Positions 22,910 to 32,501 of a stretch of DNA of 64,000 nt are shown in pieces. Each line of letters begins with the position of its first letter. The stretch's first letter is position 1. This DNA comes from CADEDH01 sp041394285 (GTDB lineage Bacteria; Actinomycetota; Acidimicrobiia; Acidimicrobiales; SZUA-35), in assembly GCA_041394285.1 (NCBI GenBank), contig JAWKIL010000018.1:1-64000 (forward strand), in the 5' to 3' direction. The notes below the pieces were generated by a model. The model was not told where the DNA came from and ran no database searches. It was given only the letters and a program-made list of their open reading frames with translations. A program made the translations under genes and the position numbers.

Positions 22910-24067
22910 ATGAATCCGAGCATCGTTGGGTGGGCACACACCCCCTTTGGTCGCCTCGAGGGCACGCTCGAGGACCTCATCGTCACGGTGACCACCGAGG
23001 CCATCGCCGACGCCGGCATCACCGCAGCCGACGTCGATGGCGTCTGGCTCGGTCATTTCAACTCCGGGCTCGTCAGCGACGGCTTCCCCGCCGCCCTCGC
23101 CATCCAGGCCGACGAAGGGCTGCGCTGGAAGCCGGCCACCCGCATGGAGAACGCCTGCGCCTCAGGCTCGGCTGCGCTGTATTCGGCGGCCCAGGCGATC
23201 AAGGCCGGGGAGGCGAAGATCGCGCTGGTCATCGGGGCCGAGAAGATGACCAACAACTCGACCGCCGATGTCGGCGTCGCCCTGGCCGGAGCCTCCTACC
23301 AGCGGGAGGAGGCGGGCAAGACCTTCCCCCAGATCTTCGCCATGTACGCCGCGGCGTACTTCGAGGCGTTCGGCGACCACTCCGGCGATCTCGCCATGAT
23401 CGCGGCCAAGAACCATCGCAACGGCACGAAGAACCCCCTCGCCCACCTGCGCAAGGACTTCGGGTTCGACTTCTGCAACACGGTCAGCGACAAGAACCCG
23501 ATCGTGGCCGAGCCGCTGCGGGTGACCGACTGCTCGCTGATCTCCGACGGCGCGGCCGCCCTCATCCTGGTGGCCGACGACGTGGCGGCGGACTTCGACC
23601 GGGCCGTGACGTTCCGCTCGATGGCCCACGTGCAGGACGTGCTCCCGATGTCGCGGCGCAACCTCCTGGCGTTCGAGGGACCGGCCCGGGCCTTCGACGC
23701 TGCCTTCTCCGCCGCCGGGATCGGCGTCATGGACCTCGACTTCGCCGAGGTGCACGACTGCTTCACGATCGCCGAGCTGCTGTGCTACGAGGCGATGGGC
23801 CTGGCCGAGACCGGCAAGGGCTCCGACGTGATCGCCGCCGGCACCGTGTTCCCCGACGGCGACCTGCCGATCAACCTCTCGGGCGGCCTGAAGTCCAAGG
23901 GCCACCCCGTGGGCGCAACCGGCGTGTCGATGCACGTCATGTCGGCCATGCAGCTCACGGGGTCGGCGGGCGAGTTCCAGAAGGACGGCGCCGAGCTCGG
24001 CTGCGTGTTCAACATGGGCGGCTCGGGCGTGGCGAACTACTGCTCGGTCCTGGAGCGCCGCCACTGA
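22910..24067 (+). CDS. Thiolase family protein (acetyl-CoA acetyltransferase-like)
   Basis: A 385-residue thiolase of the SCP2/non-decarboxylating type common in actinobacteria. ENACASGSAAL carries the nucleophilic Cys, NLSGGLKSKGHPVGATG the catalytic His region and HDCFTIAELL the other active-site Cys region. ATG 22910 has a GGGGAAAGG ribosome site. It would condense or cleave acyl-CoA thioesters in beta-oxidation or side-chain degradation. It is divergent from the ArsR unit, with no partner Zn-ribbon or OB-fold gene next to it, although such members often need one. Confidence 0.88.
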   Translation: MNPSIVGWAHTPFGRLEGTLEDLIVTVTTEAIADAGITAADVDGVWLGHFNSGLVSDGFPAALAIQADEGLRWKPATRMENACASGSAALYSAAQAIKAGEAKIALVIGAEKMTNNSTADVGVALAGASYQREEAGKTFPQIFAMYAAAYFEAFGDHSGDLAMIAAKNHRNGTKNPLAHLRKDFGFDFCNTVSDKNPIVAEPLRVTDCSLISDGAAALILVADDVAADFDRAVTFRSMAHVQDVLPMSRRNLLAFEGPARAFDAAFSAAGIGVMDLDFAEVHDCFTIAELLCYEAMGLAETGKGSDVIAAGTVFPDGDLPINLSGGLKSKGHPVGATGVSMHVMSAMQLTGSAGEFQKDGAELGCVFNMGGSGVANYCSVLERRH

Positions 24068-24200
24068 CTCCCGGCGCCGGGCCGGAACAAGGCATGGTCG
24101 TCGATGATGAGGGCGGTCCGGCTCTGGCTTCACGTCCCCGGGGCAGTCCTGAAAGCAGGTCCGCTGACCGGCCGGCGGGCCGGCGCTCGAGGCAACACGG

Positions 24201-25439
24201 TTACCGGCTCTGTGTCGCATGCCGTAGCGGTAGTTGCACGGCCACCGCGGCGAGGGCGAGCACCGCTGCGCCGCAGATCGTCGCCATGTAACCGGCGCGG
24301 TCGATCGCCACGCCAGCGAGCACGGGGCTCAGGAGCCCGGCGATGCCGGGCCCGGTCCACAGCGCCCCCAGCACAGCGCCCATCTCGGCGACGCCGAACA
24401 ACTCGGCCGTGATCTCCGGACTCAATGCCACGTAGCCGCCGTGGCTGACGCCGATCACGGCCGCTGACACCGCCAGCATCGCGTAGGAACTGCCCGACAC
24501 CAGCCACACTCCCATCCCGGCCGGCAGCAACGCGAAGCATGCCAGGTAGACCCGGCTGGGCCTGAAACGGCCTGCCAGCGACGTCGCCACCAGGCGACTG
24601 ACGATATTCGACGCACCGAGGATGCTGAGCAGGAATGCGGCATCGCGCGCAGTGACGCCGTGGCTGGTGGCATAGCGGACGAGAAACACCAGGGGGATGT
24701 ACAACGCCGCGGTCAAGAGCAGGCCGCCGAGATACACCGCAGCGAACGGCCCCGTGCTGACCGCGGCCCGCATCCGGCTGAGCGACGGGCGCGGCGCACG
24801 GGCGTCTCCGATCAGCGGCGGACGCGTCGCCACCGAAGCGCCAAGCGCCAGCGCGAGGAACACCGTGAGCGCCAACACCTCATACGCTCGCCGCCAGCCG
24901 TAGCTGTCGATCAGCCAGCGTGACGTGGGGACGACCGCCAACGTGCCGAGCCCGGCACCTGCGGCACTCAGCCCCTGTGCAACCGCTCGGCGCCGAACGA
25001 ACCAGCCGCCGATGCACGCGGTCATCGGCACCAGGAAGCACGCCATGCCCAACCCGAGACCCAGGCCGTAGGTGGCGATCGCCAGGGGCAGGCTCGACGC
25101 GTGGGCGGTGGCGAGGAGACCAGCGCCGGCCAGCACCGCACCGCTGGCGACCAGGCGGCGCGGTCCGTAGGTATCGGCCAGCGCACCCGTGGCCACGCCC
25201 AGCATGAACAGGACGAACGTGGGAAGAGCGTAGATGAGCGCGGTGGCGCCCAGGCTGGCGTCGAACTCCTCGGTCATGGAGTCCAGGAACGCGCCGAAGC
25301 TGTTCAGGGTCCCCCAGCAGGCAGCGTTGGCGACGAGCCCGGCTACCGCCACCATCCACGCACGGCCCGAGTCGATCCCGCCGGGAACTGCTTCGCTGGT
25401 CACTCCTGGCGCGCCGGCCAGCGCAGTGCGTCTGCTCAC
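24201..25439 (-). CDS. MFS transporter (monocarboxylate/oxalate-formate type)
   Basis: A 412-residue major facilitator with about 12 helices. The opening WMVAVAGLVANAACWGTLNSFGAFLDSMTEEF resembles the monocarboxylate/OxlT-like group, and GALADTYGPRRLVASGAVLAG is the loop 2-3 motif. ASLGATALIYALPTFVLF and a central basic loop (RPPLIGDARAPRPSLSRMRA) are visible. GTG 25439 follows an AAGGGGGAA ribosome site. The substrate is unknown, probably an organic anion. It converges with the thiolase gene. Confidence 0.85.
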   Translation of the reverse strand: MSRRTALAGAPGVTSEAVPGGIDSGRAWMVAVAGLVANAACWGTLNSFGAFLDSMTEEFDASLGATALIYALPTFVLFMLGVATGALADTYGPRRLVASGAVLAGAGLLATAHASSLPLAIATYGLGLGLGMACFLVPMTACIGGWFVRRRAVAQGLSAAGAGLGTLAVVPTSRWLIDSYGWRRAYEVLALTVFLALALGASVATRPPLIGDARAPRPSLSRMRAAVSTGPFAAVYLGGLLLTAALYIPLVFLVRYATSHGVTARDAAFLLSILGASNIVSRLVATSLAGRFRPSRVYLACFALLPAGMGVWLVSGSSYAMLAVSAAVIGVSHGGYVALSPEITAELFGVAEMGAVLGALWTGPGIAGLLSPVLAGVAIDRAGYMATICGAAVLALAAVAVQLPLRHATQSR

Positions 25440-25544
25440 CGATTCCCCCTTGGCGGGTGCTCCCGCAACTTCGAACGTAGCAGAGGTTCGCCATCCCGCT
25501 CCCGCCCCACGGTCCGGCACGCTCCGGGTGACAGAGGGTGTGCC

Positions 25545-25743
25545 ATGGGCACCTTCGCCGAGCTGATGGTGGGCGGGCTGGCGTTGGGGTCGGTCCACGC
25601 GATCGTCGCCCTCGGCTTCGTCATCGTCTACAAGACAAGCCGCGAGCTGAACTTCGCCCACGGAGCTCTGGGAGCGGCTGGTGGCCTGGCACCGGCGTCG
25701 CTGGTCGCCGACGGTGGGCTCGGGATCGGGCCCCTGGCGGGTC
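25545..25743 (+). pseudogene. LivH-like branched-chain amino acid permease fragment
   Basis: ATG 25545 opens FAELMVGGLALGSVHAIVALGFVIVYKTSRELNFAHGALG, a clear N terminus of a LivH-type permease (GLALG-ALGFV-YK-NFAHG). Similarity ends after about 66 residues of the expected 290, near LAGL. The frame then runs into the antisense 3' end of the ABC exporter gene. No livM, livG or livF is nearby, so this is a remnant of a lost transporter operon. Confidence 0.7.
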
Positions 25744-25755
25744 TCAACCCGAGGA

Positions 25756-28700
25756 TCAGGGCCGGGCGGACGACGTGGGCGCCGGCGACGCCGACCGCCC
25801 GGGATCGCCGGGAGACGCCGTGACCCCGGCCATCTGCCGGGAGACGAGCCTTGCGTAGAGGCCGCCGGCGGCCAGGAGGCCCTCGTGGGTACCGCGTTCC
25901 ACCACCCGGCCCTGGTCGAGCACCACGATCTGGTCGGCGTGGCGGATCGTCGACAGCCGGTGGGCGATGATCACGGTCGTCCGGTCGGCCTGGAGCTCGG
26001 CCAGCGACCGGCGCAGCGCGTGCTCGTTCACCGCGTCGAGGTGCGAGGTCGCCTCGTCGAGGATCAGGACCGGCGCGTCCTTGAGGAAAGCCCGGGCGAT
26101 GGCCACCCGCTGGCGCTGCCCGCCCGAGAGGCTGGTGCCCCGCTCTCCGACCACGGTGTCGAGCCCGTCGGGCAGGCCTTCGACCACAGCGTCGAGCGAG
26201 GCGAGCGATACCGCGGCGGCCAACTCCGCCTCGGAGGCACCGGGGCGGCCGATGGCGATGTTGGCCCGGAGCGTGTCGTTGAACAGGTAGGTGTCCTGGG
26301 CCACGAGCGCCACCTGGTGACGGAGATCGTCGAGCCGGTGCGCCCGTAGATCCACGCCGTCGAGGGTGATCCGGCCCTGGTCGGGGTCCCAGAACCGCAT
26401 GAGCAGCAGGGCCGCAGTCGTCTTGCCCGCTCCGGATGTGCCCACCAGCGCCACCACCTGGCCCGCCGGGATCTCGATGTCGGCGCCGACCAGAGCCGGT
26501 TGGCGCTGGCCGGGATAGGAGAACGTGACCCCCTCCACAGCCAGGGAGACCGGCCTGGCCGGCATGGGAGCGCGCGGCCCGTCGACCACCGGGACCGGCT
26601 CGTTGGCCAGGGCGTAGATGCGGCGGGTGGCGCCCAGGGTGTCGGCCAGCTGGCGTCCGACCTGGGCGATCTCCGACACCGGCAGGAAGGCGGCCATGGC
26701 CAGGAGGGTCAGGAGCGGCAGCACGCCGGCGTCGATCGCTCCCCGGCCGGCCAGGGCCGCGCCCGTCAGCACCACCGCCAGGGCGCCGAGCCCGGTGAGC
26801 ACCTCGAGGAGGGCCTGCTGGCGGATCAGCTGGCGGAAGAACGGCAGCCGGAGCGCGATGTGGCGGTCCGACAGGGCGTCGAGACCATCGCCCCGCGCCC
26901 GCTCGTGCTGAAAGGTCACGATCTCGGCCAGCCCCTGAACCGAGTCGACGGCGTAGGCGCCCAGCTCGCCGGCCGCCTCCCGGGCATGGGACCCGAGCCG
27001 GTCGACCTGCCGTCTCGCCAGGACGGGGCTGAGAGCCACGGCCAGCAGGAACGGGATCAAGGCCAGAGCCAGCCACGGGCTCTGCGTGCCCAGGATCGCC
27101 AGCACGCCCGTCGGCACCAGCACGGCGACGAAGGCGGGAGCGATGGTGTGGGCGAAGAAGTACTCGACGAGCTCGATGTCGTGGGTGGCCAGCGACAGCA
27201 GGTCGCCGGTGCGGCGGCGGACGAGGTAGGCCGGCGCCAGGGCGTCGAGGCGGCGGAAGGCGGCGATGCGCATCTCGGCCAGCAGCCGGAAGGCCATGTC
27301 GTGGGCGATCCACGACTCCAGCCAGTGCAGCACCCCGGCGGCCGGCGCCAGCACCGCCAGGGCCACCAGCAACCGGCCGTGGGGGTCGCCGTTCTTCAGG
27401 GCCAGGACCACCAGCCCGCTGAGCGCCCCCACTCCGATGAACGCCAGGACTCGGGCCACACCCAGGGCGAACGTCAGCACCAGCCGCCCCTTCCACGGGC
27501 CGGTGAGCTTCATCAGCTCGACCACCAGCCGCACCCACCCGAGGCCCTCGGCCCGGATCACCCCTTCCGTCGGACCCGGCCCGCCGCGGCCGACCGTCGG
27601 TTCGCCCAGTACGCCGACCGGGTCGGGCGCGGCCGGGCTCGACTCGTCGCCGCCCCCGAGGCCGATCGGCGCCGCGTCCTCGTCGTCGGCCTCTTCGGCC
27701 TGTCCGGCCATCAGGTCGGTGTATGCGCCGCCCAGGCCCATGAGGGTCCGATGGTCGCCGCGCTGGACTATCCGGCCGCCGTCGAGCACCAGGATCGTGT
27801 CGCAGTCGATGACGCTGGAGAGCCGGTGGGCGATGATCAGGGTGGTCCGCCCCCGCATCAGCTGCCGCAGAGCCTCGCCGATGACGGCTTCGTTCTCGGC
27901 GTCCACCGACGACAACGCCTCGTCGAGCACGAGGATCGGGGCGTCCCGCAGCACGGCCCGGGCTATCGCCACCCGCTGGCGCTGGCCCCCCGACAGCTTG
28001 ATGCCGTTCTCCCCGATCAGCGTCTGGTACCCGTGCTCCAACCCGGCCACGAAGTCGTGGATGTTGGCCGCCCGGGCCGCCTGCTCGATCTCCGCCGGGG
28101 TGGCCGTGGGCCGCCCGATCCGCAGGTTGTCCTCGATCGTGCCGTGGAACAGGTACGGGTCCTGGTTGACCACCGAGATCATGGAGCGGATCTGCTCGAG
28201 CGACAGCTGCCGCAGGTCGTGGCCTCCGAGTGTGATCTGCCCCTGGTCGGGGTCGTAGAACCGGAGCAGCAGACGGACGATCGACGACTTGCCACCCCCG
28301 GACGGGCCGACGATCCCGATCCGCTGGCCGATACCGAGCTCGAAATCGAGGCCCTGGTGGACAGGGCGCCGACCGCCGGGATAGCGGAAGTGCACCCGAT
28401 CGAACACGATGGTGGGATCGAGCGGGCCCGCCAGCGCGGCCGGTGCCGGGTCGTCCACCAGCGGACGGTCGTCGAGGATCTGGTACACCCCCTGGGCGGC
28501 GGAGAGGCCCACCATGCCCTGGTGGAGCACCGTGCGCAGCTCCCGCAGTGGACGGAAGATCTCCACGCCCAGCAGCAGGATGATCAGCAGCGAGCTCAAC
28601 GCCATGCTGCCCTGATCGACCCGGTAGGCGCCGAGAGCCAGCGCGGCGGCGGCCCCGCAGGCGATGGAGCTGTCAGTGATGCCCCGGCTGGCCACGTTGG

Positions 28701-29412
28701 TGGCCAAGACCCACATCGTCTCCCGGAACAGCGTTCGGGCCCTGACCTCCAGCGCGTCGGCCCGAGCCGAGCTCTGCCCGAACGCCTTGAGCGTGGCGAG
28801 TCCCTGTATCGCGTCGAGGAACTCGGCGGCGAAGGCGGCGTAGGCCCGCTGCTGATCGAGCGCCTTGCGCACCTCGTGACGGTGCCAGAGGCTCGGAGCG
28901 AGCAGCGCCACCAGGGCGAACGCCAGCATCACGGCGGCCACCGGCAGATCCACGAAGGCGACTGCGGCGAAGATCAGGATCGGGGTCAGGAACGACACGA
29001 TGAGCTGCGGCAGGTACTGGCCGAAGTACGTCTCCAGCTGCTCCACCCCGTCGATCAACGACAGGCTCACGGCGCCCGACCGCCGTTGGGCCACCGTGGC
29101 CGGGCCGAGCACCGTGACCCGGTCGAAGATGAGCCGCCGCAGCCGCTTCTGGATCCGGGCCGCGGTCTCATGGGCCAGCATCGCCCGCCACTGCTCGAAC
29201 CCGCCCCGCAGGACCATCACCACCGCGATGGCTACGATCGGGAGCACGAGGGACCCCAGCCGGCGACCGGCGAACACCTGCCCGATCAGCCAGCCGAGGA
29301 GAACGAGGCGTGCCACCCCGAGGCCGACCGCCGCCAAGCCGACCAGGGCGGCCCCGGCGATCCGGAGCCGGAACCCCTCGGTGAAGGCCAGCAGCCGTGG
29401 TTCGAGGTGCAC
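25756..29412 (-). CDS. Fused double ABC exporter (TMD-NBD-TMD-NBD)
   Basis: A 1218-residue protein that joins two type-1 exporter halves. Half 1: six helices from residue 15 to about 310, Walker A GPSGGGKSS (369-377), LSGGQRQRVAIARAV and LVLDEALSSVDAENE. An acidic Gly/Pro linker around 590-640 follows. Half 2: helices, Walker A GTSGAGKTT, LSGGQRQRVAIARAF and LILDEATSHLD. Both ATP sites look complete. Bacterial exporters are usually two separate half genes (for example CydDC or paired multidrug ABCs), so full fusion is uncommon. The substrate is unknown: a peptide, lipid or drug. The last 20 residues run over the LivH remnant, so the original C terminus may have been replaced. Confidence 0.88.
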   Translation of the reverse strand: MHLEPRLLAFTEGFRLRIAGAALVGLAAVGLGVARLVLLGWLIGQVFAGRRLGSLVLPIVAIAVVMVLRGGFEQWRAMLAHETAARIQKRLRRLIFDRVTVLGPATVAQRRSGAVSLSLIDGVEQLETYFGQYLPQLIVSFLTPILIFAAVAFVDLPVAAVMLAFALVALLAPSLWHRHEVRKALDQQRAYAAFAAEFLDAIQGLATLKAFGQSSARADALEVRARTLFRETMWVLATNVASRGITDSSIACGAAAALALGAYRVDQGSMALSSLLIILLLGVEIFRPLRELRTVLHQGMVGLSAAQGVYQILDDRPLVDDPAPAALAGPLDPTIVFDRVHFRYPGGRRPVHQGLDFELGIGQRIGIVGPSGGGKSSIVRLLLRFYDPDQGQITLGGHDLRQLSLEQIRSMISVVNQDPYLFHGTIEDNLRIGRPTATPAEIEQAARAANIHDFVAGLEHGYQTLIGENGIKLSGGQRQRVAIARAVLRDAPILVLDEALSSVDAENEAVIGEALRQLMRGRTTLIIAHRLSSVIDCDTILVLDGGRIVQRGDHRTLMGLGGAYTDLMAGQAEEADDEDAAPIGLGGGDESSPAAPDPVGVLGEPTVGRGGPGPTEGVIRAEGLGWVRLVVELMKLTGPWKGRLVLTFALGVARVLAFIGVGALSGLVVLALKNGDPHGRLLVALAVLAPAAGVLHWLESWIAHDMAFRLLAEMRIAAFRRLDALAPAYLVRRRTGDLLSLATHDIELVEYFFAHTIAPAFVAVLVPTGVLAILGTQSPWLALALIPFLLAVALSPVLARRQVDRLGSHAREAAGELGAYAVDSVQGLAEIVTFQHERARGDGLDALSDRHIALRLPFFRQLIRQQALLEVLTGLGALAVVLTGAALAGRGAIDAGVLPLLTLLAMAAFLPVSEIAQVGRQLADTLGATRRIYALANEPVPVVDGPRAPMPARPVSLAVEGVTFSYPGQRQPALVGADIEIPAGQVVALVGTSGAGKTTAALLLMRFWDPDQGRITLDGVDLRAHRLDDLRHQVALVAQDTYLFNDTLRANIAIGRPGASEAELAAAVSLASLDAVVEGLPDGLDTVVGERGTSLSGGQRQRVAIARAFLKDAPVLILDEATSHLDAVNEHALRRSLAELQADRTTVIIAHRLSTIRHADQIVVLDQGRVVERGTHEGLLAAGGLYARLVSRQMAGVTASPGDPGRSASPAPTSSARP

Positions 29413-29448
29413 CGGCCAAGCGTAGGAGATGGGCGCCTCGGCCGCCGA

Positions 29449-31110
29449 TCAGTTGGAACGCAGCACCCGTCCGCCGCGATCGCCGGTGGATCGGTCGTGC
29501 TCGGCGATGACCACGCCGTTGCACACCGTAGCGACGTAGCCGTCGGCGCCCTGGGTCAGTCGCTCGCCACCCTTGGGCATGTCTCCCACGATGCGCGGCT
29601 GTCGTTCGGCCAGCCGCTCCAGGTCGATCACGTTCAGGTCGGCCCGCATGCCCGGGGCCACGATCCCCCGATCGGTCAGCCCGATCACCGCGGCGGGAGC
29701 CGACGACAGAAGCCGGACCGCCTCCGCCAGCGCCACCGCGCCCCGGTCGCGCACCCAGTGCGACAGGTAGAACGTCGGGTACCCGGCGTCACAGATCTGG
29801 CGGGCGTGGGCACCGGCATCGCCGAGCCCGGGCAGGATCCAGTCCCGCCCCAGATGCTCGGCCACGTCGGCGAGATCGTGGTTGGCGAACGACGAATGGA
29901 ACATGGCCAGCCCGTTCGACGCCAGCGACCGCTCGATGAAGAGGTCGATGGGTCGACACCCGGCCGAGGCGGCCTCGTCGGCCAGCGTCTGCTCCCGGAG
30001 GAACGTCGGATGCTCCCCGTCGCCCAACCATCGGGTGCGCCGGGCGGCCCGGTTGAACTCCGGGTCGGCGTCGACCGCCGTCGCGAACTCGTCCCGGCTC
30101 GCCGGATCGGCCAGGAACGCCAGCTTGGCGTCGAGGTCGAGGCGGCGGAGCCCCCGCCAGGGGGCGGCGCGGTACGGGAGGAAGGTGCGCAGGCTGGCCA
30201 GGACACCGAACCGGCGGGGCAGGGTGATGCCCGTGATGTCGCTTCCAGCGGCCCGCAAGGCGTCGACGTCGCTCCCGACGCGCTTGGCGTGTTCGGCAAC
30301 GCTGCTGAACAGGAGCCGGGCACCGGCGTCCTGGGTGATCGCCCGCATCAACTCGCGATCGTCCTCGACGTCCTCGATGCACGGCACCACCTGGGCGATG
30401 CCGCCGGCGCGATGGGCGGCCTCAGCCAGTGCGGTGATCTCCCGATGGCTGGCGAACGTGCCCGGAATGGGGCGGCCGTCGGGGAGCACGTGCGCCGCCA
30501 GCCGGTTGAACGAGATGCCGATGGCACCGCCCCGCACCGACGCGTCCACCAGCGCCACCATCTCGGCCAGCTCGGCGTCGGTCACGTCGGGCTCGTCGTC
30601 CCGGGTGGCGGCGATGGCCCGCTCCCCCAGCACGTGGAACCGGACGGCGGCGTGGCCCACGAGGCCGACCAGGTTGATGGCCGGGCCGCACGAGTGCATC
30701 GAGTCGAGGTACTCGCCGAAGCTCTCCCAGTCCCACGGCATCCCCTCGAGGATGATGTCGGCCGGGATGTCCTCCACGGTCTCCATCATGTTGGCCAGGA
30801 AGCTGCGGTCCTGCGGCTTGCACGGGGCGAACGTGACGCTGCAATTCCCGATCAGGGCCGAGGTGATGCCGTGGTTGGAGCACGGCGAGATCGACGGGTC
30901 CCACGCCGCCTGCGCATCCATGTGGGTGTGCAGATCGACGAATCCGGGGGTCACGATCAGTCCGGATGCGTCGATCGTGCGGGCCGCCTCCCCGCTCACC
31001 TCGCCGACGGCGACGATGGTGTCGCCGTCTACGGCGATATCGGCCTGGACCGGCGCCGATCCGAGGCCGTCGTGGACGATGCCCCCTCGAATGATCAGGT
31101 CGTGCGTCAT
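29449..31110 (-). CDS. Amidohydrolase, N-acyl-D-amino-acid deacylase family
   Basis: A 553-residue metal-dependent amidohydrolase. Strand-1 motif GFVDLHTHMD gives two metal-binding His. GNCSVTFAPC matches the D-aminoacylase family segment in which a Cys bridges the zinc. The end has LGDAGAHARQICDAGYPTF with the catalytic Asp, then the beta-sandwich closing GIVAPGMRADLNVIDLERL. Actinobacterial paralogues of this type are numerous and often poorly assigned; substrates may be N-acyl-D-amino acids or other cyclic or amide compounds. It lies 36 bases after the ABC exporter's start on the same strand, so it is transcribed ahead of it and may share a message. Confidence 0.82.
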   Translation of the reverse strand: MTHDLIIRGGIVHDGLGSAPVQADIAVDGDTIVAVGEVSGEAARTIDASGLIVTPGFVDLHTHMDAQAAWDPSISPCSNHGITSALIGNCSVTFAPCKPQDRSFLANMMETVEDIPADIILEGMPWDWESFGEYLDSMHSCGPAINLVGLVGHAAVRFHVLGERAIAATRDDEPDVTDAELAEMVALVDASVRGGAIGISFNRLAAHVLPDGRPIPGTFASHREITALAEAAHRAGGIAQVVPCIEDVEDDRELMRAITQDAGARLLFSSVAEHAKRVGSDVDALRAAGSDITGITLPRRFGVLASLRTFLPYRAAPWRGLRRLDLDAKLAFLADPASRDEFATAVDADPEFNRAARRTRWLGDGEHPTFLREQTLADEAASAGCRPIDLFIERSLASNGLAMFHSSFANHDLADVAEHLGRDWILPGLGDAGAHARQICDAGYPTFYLSHWVRDRGAVALAEAVRLLSSAPAAVIGLTDRGIVAPGMRADLNVIDLERLAERQPRIVGDMPKGGERLTQGADGYVATVCNGVVIAEHDRSTGDRGGRVLRSN

Positions 31111-31210
31111 CAGATCCCCTTGGTCGAGCTGTCATCACAGTAGGGGGACAGGGCGCTGTTCTCCCAGCCGTCGCAGCCTCAGCATCAGGGCCGGACGATC
31201 TGAACGGGGC

Positions 31211-31243
31211 GGCAGCCCCCCAGGAGCATAGGGGGGGCCTGCC
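31211..31243 (-). terminator. Strong GC hairpin, terminator candidate
   Basis: GGCAG-CCCCCC pairs with GGGGGG-C-CTGCC (11 bp, one bulged C) around a 10-base loop. It lies downstream of the broken LLM gene and upstream of the amidohydrolase. The remainder of the 31111-31363 gap shows no other feature. Confidence 0.4.
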
Positions 31244-31363
31244 CTACCGATGCTCAGCGAGTGGATCAGGCTCCGCTCGGTCAGAGCGCATCTCGTCGTC
31301 GTGGGGGCGGCGGTCGGTCTCCGGGCATGGTCTGGTGTTTGACCGCGGCCGGTGCCTCGCCGC

Positions 31364-32229
31364 TCACCGGGTGAGCTCGCGCCACGTCCTGATCGCGTCG
31401 ATGTGCTCGTCGACCGTGGTGAGCCCGCACCCCATGGTCACCACCGAGACGTGGCTGCCCCCAGCCGATCGCCACCGTTCCACGTCGGCGGCCTGGGCGT
31501 CCGGTGTCTTCTGGAAGCTCAGGATCGACTCGTAGCCAAACGGCTGATCGGCCCGACCGGCCTCGGCTCGCCAGCCATCGATCTGGTCCTTGACCTGCAC
31601 CGCGGCATCGGTGGTACGCCCGGCGAATATGAACCCGTCGCCCATGCGGGCGGCGCGCCGCCACGCCGGCTCGGAGAAGCCGCCGAGCCAGATGGGAATC
31701 TGACGCTTCGGAAGGGGCAGGATCCCGGCCCGGTCGATGTGGTGATCGGTGTCGTCGTGCGTGACCACCGAGTCTGCCCAGAGCTTCCGGAGCAGCGCGA
31801 TCTGCTCCTCTTCGCGCCTGCCTCGTCGCTTGAAGTGCTGCGGCACCTCGAGCGCATCGAACTCGACCCAGTTCCAGCCGCTGCCCACCCCGAGCCGGAC
31901 CCGCTCGCCCGAGAACAGGTCCAGGTCGGCCACCTGCTTCGCCACCAGCGCGGTCTGACGCTGAGGCAGGATGATCACCCCCGTCACCAGTTCCAGCCTC
32001 GTCGTGATCCCGGCCAGGTAGGCCAGTGCGATGAACGGCTCGTGGAACGGGTCCCGTTCCGTGTACGGCCCCCACAGCTTCGGGTCGCGGCCGGCGTGCT
32101 CGGCCCCGAGGACGTGGTCGTACAGCAGGAGATGGTCGTAGCCGAGATCCTCGGCGGCCTGGGCGAAGGCCTTCAGCGCACCGGGGTCGCCCCCAGCTCG
32201 ATCTGCGGATACACGACACCGACGCGCAT
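31364..32229 (-). pseudogene. LLM class F420-type oxidoreductase with a -1 frameshift
   Basis: ATG 32229 has a strong AGGAGAGGGA ribosome site and reads MRVGVVYPQIELG, then goes out of frame at a run of five C (32190-32194 on the plus strand). Adding one base restores GDPGALKAFAQAAEDLGYDHLLLYDHVLG, which joins smoothly to TGVIILPQRQTALVAKQVADLDLFSGERVRLGVGSGWNWVEFDAL and the rest, ending at 31364. The repaired protein would have 288 residues, the normal family length. A real frameshift, a homopolymer sequencing error or slippage-based expression are all possible. The rest of the frame shows no decay, so an error or recent mutation is most likely. Confidence 0.75.
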
Positions 32230-32501
32230 TTAGATCCCTCTCCTATGACCACCCGGACGTTAGCGCTGCCGTGAATCGCCTGCATCCCTACCAGTCGTGA
32301 CGACGCTGAGGCCCGGGACCGGAGGGCCGGAGTTGACGCCGGGGAGCGGAGCCAGCCGCAGGCCTGATCAGTGTTCATCGCTTCGTTCATGCGTTTTGAC
32401 AGCCAAGGAGGGTTACTGCAAGCCTCTTCCGGCAACTGCTGACACAGGGGATCGTCTCAGCAGATCGCAGCCCACAGCCTCTGGGGGGAGGACAACGCCG
32501 G

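Noticed and set aside
24068..24200. Palindromes CCCGGCGCCGGG and GGCCGGCGGGCCGG as a terminator
   Set aside because: They are self-complementary with little or no loop and are typical of GC-rich DNA; no convincing hairpin with a sensible loop forms.
26500..31143. A 1547-codon open frame on the plus strand
   Set aside because: It is the antisense shadow of the ABC exporter and amidohydrolase genes; its translation is low-complexity (Gly, Arg, His, Gln) with no family motif. High GC produces many such frames.
32396..32425. TTGACA as a promoter for the peptide importer operon
   Set aside because: No acceptable -10 hexamer occurs at 16-18 bases; the best is TACTGC-like. Not listed as a promoter.
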